DNA from: Solea solea
Taxonomy: Eukaryota > Chordata > Actinopteri > Pleuronectiformes > Soleidae
Length of the DNA: 64,000 nucleotides
Reading direction: 5' to 3'
Assembly: GCF_958295425.1 (NCBI RefSeq)
Contig: NC_081151.1
Location: 13,376,606 to 13,440,605 of the forward strand
Position 1 is the first letter of the stretch; the number at the start of each line of letters is the position of its first letter. Shown piece after piece: positions 39,400-51,300 of the stretch. The notes below the pieces were generated by a model. That model saw only the letters and a list, made by a program, of their open reading frames with translations. It did not search any database and was not told the origin of the DNA. The position numbers and the translations under genes are program-made.

Positions 39400-42300
39400 T
39401 ATAACCAATAGCACATTTTCACTTATATGAGTCTCATGTTAATGACATGAAATTATATTTCCCTTAGACAGGAAAGCCCTTTAAAGTGGATCAGTGTTTG
39501 GGTTGTTGTACCTTCACAGGTGATTCTGGTTTGGGACAGGCCAAGCTGCTTCAATGAGCAGTTCACCATCAGGGATGTCCTGATCACCTGGATCGCCTCG
39601 TTCTCCAGGACATTCTCAGCCAGATCCAGGACCTCCAGGACCTTCAGTATTGGCTGTGAAACAAGTTTTACTTAGGTCATGGCATGATGATAACAGGGAC
39701 CAGACACAGGCTACAGGCTGTGACACAAGCTCAACTGTCCTCCTGAGTGGACAATCACAACAACACAGCATCTGACAAGCAGCCTGTAAAAATACGAAGT
39801 TCACCCTCGCGTGACTAATAGAACAAGTAATAGTAAAAAAGCTGCAAGCTGCATTGTGCAGGCCCTCACAGCCGCCAAGCTGCCAGCTGGTGTTCTTCTT
39901 GTCTCATGTATGAAGTTTCGAGCAGATCAGTCAATGTGCTTTGATATGTTTCGTACAAATTGATGCGTTTTTCAATTGTTGGAACGATTATCATATTCAG
40001 ACCAGTTCATTCATTTATTTCTTGTGCAAATTGCCAAGATGGAAGCCAAATTCAAAATGGCTGACTTCCTGTTGAACTGAGGCCATGGTATCAATAGAAA
40101 TTTTCATTCGTAGTAGTAGTAATTTTCTAGGAGCAATGGCTCATGGCGTTTAACAATTTTTGACTGGGGGAGCTCTGCGGAACAAGTCACTTAAAATGGA
40201 AGCAACAGTTGGATTGAAAGACAACTGCTTTTCGGTGACCGCCATGCTGCATGTAAACAAAAGCTGACTTCTCTTTCGTGCGCCTCTAGCGTGCCAGGGG
40301 TTTGTGATTAGTTCCCTTTTTAGGAGTTTCTGAATTAAGCCTAAATGCCATCTTTGCTGAGGGTATCTGCACAGTGGAATTAAATCGCAGACTAGGGTTC
40401 ATCCAGGCAAATCTTGCTCAGTCTTGATTTTTGTCACCAGTACCAACAAACAAAAGCATTTAAATCACTTTCTCACTCATTCATTTGCTACTGCTCTATC
40501 ATCCACATGAAGGTCATGGGGGGCTGGAGCCAATCCAAGTTGACATGGCGGGGTACAGTCTGGACAGTACAGTCCATTGCAGGGCCAACACACATAGACG
40601 AACAATTATTCATTCTAATTTACCTTATAAACACAGGTTTTTTCGCATTTTCATCAGTGCTTTAGATATGTATCAGTCTATGAGTGTGAATGACTTTACC
40701 CTCCAGTAAATCTTTCCTTTAGACTCTGCAGTGCTGTGAGTGTGAAAGAGCTGAGAAGTTTTAATTATCATCATCATTATTATGCTGTGACTATTATTCC
40801 GTCTTGAAATTGTTTCCTTTCATGTTAAAAGCTCACAACTTCTTGGGCTTTCGCTCTCCAGAGCCGCATTAGCATGGAAGCATGATTAGCTGGTGCATAA
40901 AGCTGGGGGTGTCTGGGGCACACGGGGCCCGTGTTGCCCAACAGCTTGAAGAGGAACGCACCACCCACTCCTTGGTTGCCCCTCGCCTCGCCACCCTTGT
41001 TTAACTCTTTTGGTCACTGCTCTGAAGAGATTGAGCATGGGGGCGGAAGGAAAGCCAGGAAGGCGAGGAACAGACCCAGAGAGCATCTTCTTTAGAGTTA
41101 ATTTGCACCGCAAACACACTTGAGAGCACCCTCCCCTCCCACCGCCACCTCTATTTTCCCTTGCTGAGTTGCGGCACACAGAGGCACTGGCACATCCAAT
41201 GCATGCATGGCAAGACGTTTCTCCACTGAAGAGGAGAGGGAGGAAGAGCTTGTTGAATGGCTATGCACGAGGGATAATAGCAGACAATTAAAGAGGCGAC
41301 TGCGTGGTTGAGAGTGTGTGAGAGTCAAGCATGGTTGAAGCCTGTCAAACGTAAACCACGGGAGGGTTGGAGTGAGAAGTATGAGAGGAAGGGGGAGGCG
41401 GGAGTGTGAAACCACCAAACACACAGTATGCTTTCTCACGACATGCCGGCTTAAAAAAGATGAAAAAAGCGGAAGCACGGAATGAGCGACATGCAAAAAA
41501 TAAAAATCATTTTTATAAAAAAAATTACACCAAAGATAGAAGAAATTTTAAGATCAAGAGTCAAATTCTACAAACTGGAGTCAAGTGGATGTAAAAGCCC
41601 AGATATGCCGCCCCTCATCTTGGTCCTTCAAAAGACAACAACCAGGAGGACAGAGAGGACACACCAAGCAGAAAGGTTAATAACAGCTCTCCTCATCATC
41701 ATATTCAACACGACCAGCGATGGCTATATAATTATCATCATTACGGCCTGTGAGGACATCTACTTATCCTCATGACTGGCAGGCCACATGAGCAGCCCTG
41801 CTTAACACACATCTATTATTTAAACTGTTCCTTCTTTTGGTAACACTGGAAGAGACAGGCAACGTATGTGTGTGAGTGTGTGTGTGTGTGTGTGTGTGTT
41901 GCAGGCCTTTAATTTCTAGCCTTCTGACTTCCCCATTCGCCACTCACATGACAGGAAGGTGCAGTTTATGCTGCCAATCAGGTGGAAGGAATGCATGTTA
42001 TTAGAAGTCTACAGTGAAACGCGTGGAGGCGGGACATTTTTTTTTTTGGAGGGGGGGGGGGGGTGCTCCGGATGAGTCTCTGAGCTTTTCATTTCCTAAA
42101 TACTGGATAAAGGGAAAGAGATTAGCTTAGCTTAGTGCCGAGTGCTGTTTTGATCACTTCATGGCCAGAAATAGATTTGAGTGGGTAACTGTTGGACAGA
42201 TCATTTTCTTATCCTGGTTACTATTCACAGCACTTTTATGCAGTGTTCCGTTAACATCGGAGTCACAGCGCTTCAGAGAGAAGTCGGGAAAAAAACATGG

Positions 42301-45300
42301 ACACAAACGTATCCTGGGCTAGCCATTGATAGCGGTACCAATAACAATGTGCACGCATTAGAAGAGGTCAATTAGACTTAAATAAAAAAAATAATGTGAT
42401 AAACACATGGATTAGAGTTAAAGATAAACATATTGAGTGAAAGAGTTGTAAAACTAAATTTAACATGAATGCAGCATATATTTAATATGTTGACAGTTTC
42501 GAATAAAGAGCTGGCAATGTTTGTTCCTTACCAGAGTACTGGCGAGAAAGACCATGCCATGTGCAGTGATGTGGTTGTTCCTCAGCAGTAAGACCTTCAG
42601 ACCTGCTGTCTGCCACCTCAGACCATCACACAGCTCCTCAAGACCTGCAGTCAAAAAGGATACATGAAACTGACAAGCGCTTCACACCTTATTTTATCTG
42701 TTTACATCCTCGTCATGTCCAGATAGCTAACAATATCATGAAAGTGTTCCTCTGAGTATTTCCTTGTTATTTAATTATTATATTATATATTAGCCCTCCA
42801 ATACATACATGTCACAAATAAGATAAACTTAGATTATCAGTTGCACAAATGGACGTCTCCTAAAATACAAAAACATTTAAAAAAAATTAAAATATTTGTC
42901 CCCAGTACCAACAAACAAAAGCATTTAAATCACTTTCTCACTCATTCATTTGCTACTGCAACTGAATGAGGTCATTAAGGGGAAACTTAGACTTTTTAAG
43001 TTTTTTGTTTTTTGTTTTTTTTTTACCAGCATCTGCCAGAGCATTGTTGCTGAGCTCCAGAGTCTTTAAAGTGGAGTTGTAGCGTAACAGGTCTCCGAGC
43101 TGCAGTGCATCCTGGTAGCTGTTCAGCGAGTTGTTGGTGAGATGGAGTTCTTGCAAAGCCCTGTTTATCTTCAGTGCACCAACTATGGACACCAACAGAA
43201 ACAAATGCTCAAGTCCATGATCAAATGATCATGGACTTTGTTAGTTTGAAGCGGAATATTATAGATTAACACGTTTACATTGTTGTCCCATTCTGTATAT
43301 CACTCACTCACCCATGAAGAACATCCATGATTTTACTTCATGGTACCAGACCTGCTGTCCACTGCTGCCTCCATCAGCACATTCAAGTCTGATATTTAGC
43401 AAAAGCTGTGTCTCAAAACCTTAGTTTGGATTTAACTGAGTGACATAAACTTCCCATATGAGGCAGCAGTGGTTTAGCAGCTCCTGTATCCTTGCATGCT
43501 AAAATGTAGATTTTGTCTATATGTACTTTGGTGCTGGAGAGTGAGCAATTTGTTAACTTACATTTTTATTTGAAAAGGTCTGTCTAACAGTAAGTTAAAG
43601 AGAAGGTGTAGATTTTATGAGGTTGAGCCTGTTGAGTGCCTTACAGTAATATTATTACTTTGTGGGGAACTCTAAATCTCAACATGAAATTGCAGTAGAC
43701 CAGCAGCTCCTGAATCTGTGATATCAGTACAGCACTTACATAGCTATTCCTTTTACATCATGATGTAGACTTTTTAATCGTGTATACACTAATATGAGTA
43801 TATCTTCTTCTTCAAATAAGTTTTGGCAGTTTGCACACTACTGCCCTACATGCTGCGCTCCACAGTACAAAGTTACCAATCACATTTTCAAGTTCTTCAA
43901 CACAGATCGAAATTGCCCTTCATTCTCATCCTCATTCTTTATTATTGTGAATGATACAACATATGGTACAGCTCATGGTTAAATGTTTCATTATGTTCTG
44001 CTTCTGAATCAGACCAGTGACCACAGACAGTCGTCCTCTCAGCTGGGAGTATAAAAATCACCTGGATCAGTTTGATTTGATGTTTAACTGTCCCACATCC
44101 CGCATCTCAAACCCAAACACACACACACAACCCTCATTCTTCCATTTTCATCCCTCACCCCACTCCACCCTGCTCCCTGCCTCTACCAAGCCCCCACCCT
44201 CCCTCTCGACAGGGGGTCCCGGCTGAGGATCATTGCCTTCGATTGTGGGGGGCCCCTGATTGCGGTATTGGGCGCTCGCAGTGGAGTCGACCGGATCAAT
44301 CCCACCGATTCCACCATTTGGTCCCCCCTGTGCCTAATGACAATGTTGGCATTCCACATGCAGCCCAACAGGCTTGATCAAATCTGTGGCATTGATCGAG
44401 ATGTGAGGGCGGCAGAGGCAACACAGACACATGTGCACTGCAGTACAGTACACATTACACAGATGCACAGGGAATATCCAAAACACACATTAATTCAATA
44501 TAACTCTAAATTTTGAACAATAATGAGGGAATTTAAAGGGAAAAAAAACAGTGACCTTTTTTTGGAGATCCTGAAATATTTTACCTGGGAAGGCCTCTAC
44601 AACTTCTTCTTCATGTTGGAATGGAGTACCTCGTGATCTTTATTGCAGTCATTTCAGTAGGAGGCGACTCCTGCTGTGCTCTCGTTTTCATGCTCAAGTT
44701 CACCTGCTATCAATCAGTCTATCACAGCTACAGTGCAACCTCAAGGCCAGCCTTCCACAATGGATCCTATCTCATATCAGATGACAATGTGCATCCTTTA
44801 ATTGGGTGAGAGGGTGGTTCTCTTTTCCATACAAAGTTGGAACAGCATATTTCCATACAGTGTTTCTCACTGCCAGTTACTGTTCGGTTTGTCCTCTCTG
44901 GCTAAGACACAACTCTCTCAAATTCTCTCAAAACCACAAATTACTACAAGATGCATTCATGGAACTCCACAAACCCCACCTACTGCTGCCGATGCCATCC
45001 AGTGGTTATAGATATACAACACATAAACAATAGATGTGTTATTGCAATTTTCCCTTGAATATCAGGAACAATTTTAATTTTATAATTTTATAAAAAGTTT
45101 TTTAAAAGAATAGCCCGTTCTGTCACGATCCCTCAGCGTCGCCTTGTGTGTGTCAATGCACACGTTAATATTGCTGTTTGCATCAATTACTATAAATGGC
45201 TGATTTATTATTGGTCATGGAACTGTTGATATAAAATAAGAGTGAATATATGTGACGCCTAACCTGGATAATTTATCATCGTGAATGGATATCCATGCTC

Positions 45301-48300
45301 TGCTCTGAGGGTCTGAATGTGCCACCAGTGTATTTACATTGGAGTCAATTTAAAGCCTAGTCGGTACAGGAAAATGTTCTATTTTTGCTGCTACCTCAAA
45401 ATCTTGCTAAGCACTATGTGGCGTATTATTGCCTAACCTTGACTGTGTGTGTGTCTGTGTGTGTGTGTGTGTGTGTGTGTCCTCGCTGCCAGAGCTGTCA
45501 AAGATGTGTGCAGTGATGTGTAAAGTGACAAGTTAGAGATTAGCCCTCTAATCTGGGTCTAGACCTGCAGAGATGGTCACAGGTCAAAATCTGGTCCTGC
45601 TGGCCACAGGACACACCACAACTCATCCGCCCACGCACAGACACACACACACACACGCACACACAAACAAGCATACATTCTTGTAGAAACACAGTCCACA
45701 GTCACACACGGTCAGTATTCAGTATCCAAAGCTGAGGAGTCATCAGTTGTGTGTGTGTGAGTGAGTGTAATGTACGTCATACCCAGTGTGAATAGTGGCA
45801 TTCCGCTGAGCTGGGCATTGTGAAGGTGCAGCACTGTGAGCCGGCTGGTCAGCAGAGCTTTGGACAGAGACATGGCTGGGTAGTCTACGATGGGCGTGCT
45901 ACAAATGTCCAGTCTGGACAGACACACACTCTGAAACACACAGGAATGCAGTTAAAGACAAAGACAAGTGTAATCTGAACAAAATGGAGAGATAGAAAAA
46001 GAGAGAGAATGAATGAATGCATGGACACAAAGCGCTTCACCATCTGTTGGCAAGTGGTTAGGACTGTTAAAGACCACATTCACGCCATAGACCATATCTG
46101 GCTGTACCACTGGAGCTTCTCTTGTCTTTTTTTGTCGCTGTCTCCCTGAGCACACCCACATACATGCTGATGGACACATAACATCAGTGAACACTCATAC
46201 GTAGCACTATCGACATGATTGCATCATCCAGAATAATTTGTAATTTGTTTTCAGACATAAACTCTGGACAGTTTTGCTTTTCATGAATAATGAAAACATT
46301 GGGCGACTGTCCGAGTCAATGTCCAGAACATCCAGGGCAGGAGGTTGAGCCTGGCTTAGAAGCAGGACATTCACTCACTCACCAACTGAATTATCCAGAG
46401 CTTTTCCCGCTCACAATTTGACTACAGATCTGGCAGGAGAGGATTCCAGAAAATGTCAGACGGGACTTTTGAATATGTGTCTTTAAAGTGTCACTAGCAG
46501 TGTGTGTTATGGCTGAAATAACACCCTGTTTGCTCTGCCCGGCATCTCCCATTCCTGTCATGTACAACACACTCACTTTCTAGGATGTATACATTATTCC
46601 CCAGAGAAAGCCTACAAGAAAGATGACTATTCCACTGTGTCAGCCAACCTGCTTTATCAAATGAGCGAGGGCCCTCCAACCGGATGTTCCCATACTGTTG
46701 TTGTCAGAAATGTCAAGATGGGTTGTAGATTCATAGTACAAAATCATATCCAGCAAAGACGATGCTCCCTGGAAAAAGAATATATAGTGAAGAAGAGAAA
46801 TGAAGAAAGCAAGGCTTAAAATTTGAAAAGGAACGTTATGAAGTTCTTTTTGGAATGAAAAAAAAAAAGAAACGGCCTCTAATCTGATACACAGCGAGGC
46901 CTGAATATGAAACGGTGCTGGAATTGGAAGACGAAGATGAGGGAAAATAAGTTTTGCTCATAAAACTCACATTTTCTTCCAGTTGGGCCGCCTGCAGATT
47001 GATGAAATCAAAGTGCAGCGATTTCAGGACGACTTCCAGAGCTTCACAGGAGCGCTGGTCTAATCGCTCACCTTGATAGAGACAGGCAATCAAATGGGAG
47101 ATAATTGGGACGCTGTTTGCTAACAGGCAAAATTGCACGGCTATAAATGTGCTTTATTCTTTTACTGCAATGATAGTTGCAGCAGAAATCACAGGAAAAC
47201 AACTTCCTTTATAGGCACAGTTCATAAGGTGTGTGTGTGTTCTTTGAATGAAGATCAGAGACAAGATAAATAAAGATGACATCTGCAGTTTGAAGGAAGA
47301 GAATGTGTGTGGGGTTTTTTGTGATTGGATTCCAAGACATAACAGCAGAGTCTTCATTGATTACTGATTATTTCTGCACAACACTGTAGTCTATAAACTA
47401 ACACACAAACATAGTCTGATTATTTTGAGATGCTTATCTCCAAAATCACAGTGTGGTGTCAACAACTTTGCAATAACAATAGTCTGTATAACAATGAATA
47501 TATATATATATATATATATGTGTGTATGTACATACATATATATGTATATACATATATATGATGTTGTCATTACTAGTTTTGCAAAATCAAAGAACTTTGA
47601 AAAACAAATATAATATATATAATATATACCATAGCTTTATGTATATAAAGCTATGGTACTTAAAGTAAAAAAAAAACTTCTCTCTGACCACCTACAACAT
47701 TAATAATATCAGCAATAATAAAAAAGAATAGCACAACATAATATAGAAAAATACTGACATATGCTGGTCTGCATAATGTACCCTTTTACCTTTAAATAAT
47801 CCTTCAGGTTTATGAAGTTTCTAATCAGAGGCAAGATAGTATGGCAAACATAAGATTTAATTAGGTGAGACTTCTGCTTGTGTTCCTACTGGCAGCCATG
47901 TTTTTAGTGTGTGTCTCATGCAGGCAGATGCACACTGTCCACTGGCGATATTTAAGCACCTCATAAAACCATACTTGAAAAACCTGAACTCGTCCTTTAA
48001 ATACTATAGTTACTCATCTCATTCACATTTTACATTGTTCACGTTTGATATTTGAGTCATGTTATTTCTCATGTTCTATATATTTAACACTATAAATGTT
48101 ATTGTCATATTGTCATATTAACTTTATGTATATATTGTGGTGTGAGGGTGCTGCGTGCTAACCTCAAACCATTGCATTGTAATAAGTAGTTTTAATGGTG
48201 GAAAGGTAATTTAACTAAAAGAAAAAGCACACAGAAGAAGAACAGGAATAAACATTAGTGTTGCAATATTACAGTAGGGTGGTGGGGGAGCAAGACAAAG

Positions 48301-51300
48301 TCTAGGGTTTGGAAAGTCAGCTACAGACCTTTAACAGGAGGCAGATTTATTCCCAATAAGATCATCATCCTCCTCTTCCTCACATATACTTCACACACTG
48401 GTATAGTGAAATTAGTTTAAGATGGAGCGAGAGATAAAGTGACTCTAATTATTATTAGTTGTCTTATTTATTTCATTGTCTACTAACGTCACTCTATTTT
48501 ATGATCCACTTATAATTTTGTTTTAACAAATGAATATCACTGTTACAATTCCATTAGTATTGGAATATCCCATGTGTGTATTTAATATATATTAGGGATG
48601 AGCCAATACAATACTGATATATCAGGAAGAGAAAAACATGACTTAAAACCCCTAATCATCATAAACGTGTTGTAGGATTATGTAAGGCTGGACAATATAT
48701 GGATATTATATCTATATGGTGACATAAGACAAGGTATGGTCTTAGAGTTTGGACATCCTCATATGACTTGTTGCTGGTTTTAAAGGCTCTTGCATTGATA
48801 ATCATATTTATTATACTGAATACATTTGTATACTTTTATGAATTCTTCATTAAAAAATACATGCAATTGTTACAATAATATTTTTTTAAAAGTCACTTAA
48901 TTAAACATGATTTTAAGCCTAATTATTTGTGTTATATTTAAAAAAATAAATAAATAAAGGTATCAATGTCAGACGTCAACATGCGTCAAGTTTTATGACT
49001 AACGTGTTTGTGCTACTGAATGAACATTATTACAGGTAACCCGGCAGAGTCTGATTACTGTCTTCCTCAGCCCTGATGAAGGGTCACATTTAAATTGATA
49101 ATTAGTATTATGATTATTTCCAAAACGATATCTTCTCCCTCTGTTTTAACAGTAATCACATAACTGAGTGATAGCAGAGGGTGTGAGGGGTTTCGAAGAG
49201 AGCGTAATCTGAAATCCCATTTTTCCTAATCCGCCCTGCTTTGGTGAGATAATGGCCTACATCATCCATCAGTGCGTAACCGTGGTGACACCCATGAAGT
49301 CACTGCACACAACTTTACCCTGCTGCTGTTTGCACATTTGCATGCTGCTCTGCTACTTCCGTATTTGTAAGAGTAGGCAAAGACCTTCTAAGTGAGGACA
49401 TGTTCAGCATTTACTGTTACAACACGCTAAATTGGATCTGAGTTTGGATTCAGGGTTCAAATGAGAATTGTGTTGATTGTAAGACATACTTGGTGACAAA
49501 TTAAAAGAAAAAAAAAACGCCATCCAATGTTTGAGCTGCACAAAATGTTAGGACAGTACAGGCAGCAAAAACAGATGCTGCCTGACATTGACTCTCTGAA
49601 GTCTGAACTCTACTGGAGGCATCACTCCTCCAAACAATATTGGTGCTTTTTAATGAGTGTGATGAATGAATGAACGTTCCAAAATCTCTAACAGGTGTTC
49701 AAATGTGTTGAGATCTGGTGCCTTTAAGGTAAACAGATTGCTAAAATGATAAAAAGGACCAATAACTAAAATGTCCTATTCAAAATTATATATTTTCTGC
49801 GTCTCTTTTGCAGAAATGATGTAACATTGCATGTATGCTGTGTCCATCATCTGAAAACAGGCTCTGTCAAGCAACTATCAAACCTGCCGGAGGGAGCGTT
49901 TGTATGTATACAGCAGCAGCACACGCGCAGGCGGAGACAAGAAGCATTTATCCTGTCAAACTGCTAAATTATCAAAACATTGTGATTTTTTTGAAATTGT
50001 GATGAAACATAGGTGCTTTTTTGTGTTTTCAGTCGCTTCACTTTATTAGCTCAATGTTGCTGTTGTCTCTGTCAAATCAATTCATTGCAGCGTGGGAATG
50101 TCCAAAGGCTGCAGTCAGCCTGCATGTCCACGTGGGCCCCATAAGAGTTACATTAGGGCTGACATTATGTGTCCCAAGTGGGTTTGTCCATGGTTTCCAT
50201 CGTGGCCCCATCCATGTTTGCCCACTTCGGCTTTGTTTAGACTGCAGCCCAAATCAGATTTTCAAGCATATCCAGATTGAATTGAGCTCGATTATTTGGC
50301 AGTCTGGACAGATAAAAAACACATGAGATCCGACTTTCTGAAAGATGATTCAAACCACATATGGAGGTGGTTTTGAGTGTGATTCTGATGGGATTTTTAC
50401 AGATCTGTTTAAACCTGAACTTCTCGGTCACTCAGATAGGATTTCAAAGTGTCTTCCCCGGGATTCCACTGAATGCGTATCTGTCACGCAATTGGAAGTG
50501 ATATGTATCCTCTTTAGTCAGCTTTCACTGACTCAACACTTGTGCTGAATTCAGTGCGTGGGACAGGAAGTACAACACCATAGTAATCCATGTGGAAGAC
50601 TAGACTAGACAATGTCAGTATGGACACATAGATCGGACCTTATCACTTGCAATATGTAATGTAAACAGTAAAGAGCTGATACTGAGCGGATATGCTTACA
50701 AATCGGATTTGGGCTGCAGTCTAAACAAGGCCTTAGAAGCATGTCCATGAGTATCAGGAGTATCAGACCAATGCTGATACTGAGTATCTAATTGGCTCAT
50801 CAATAGTTAGGTCAACAAACTCAGTGCGGATTATGTTAGTTGAATCAAGAGCTGGGTTTGACAACAATAATATGACCCATGCATTACTGCAGTACAGAAA
50901 CAAATGAAAAACTGTTGCAACAACTTAACAATCCAGCAGAGTTACAGTATTATTATTAGAGATGGGACTTTTTTTCAACAAAGTTGAAAGTTTTTTTCGA
51001 GAGTTGAAATGTCGGGGGGCGGGGCTTGTTGGATTTTCATGTGTATTTGTGAATTGCATTTTGTCTTTCAAGTTATTACATTGCCTATCCAAATAAACAT
51101 CATAACGTGCGGTACACAAAGGAAGGGGGCATCTCACCCAGTCAAGATCCTGCACTCTGGTGGACACTTAAGAAGCGCAGGTTCAAATACCTGAGCCGTC
51201 TGGCGAAAGCCTACCTCTGCATCCCTGCCACATCCGTACCGGTGAGTTTTCTCTGCCGCGGGATTAATAGTGAATAGACTCTGCACTCGCCTTCTTCCCA

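Noticed and set aside
44183..44516. Hidden exon in the 44.2-44.5 kb block
   Set aside because: Open frames exist on both strands but lack matching splice sites, and exons d and e already join in phase with no residues missing relative to PPP1R37.
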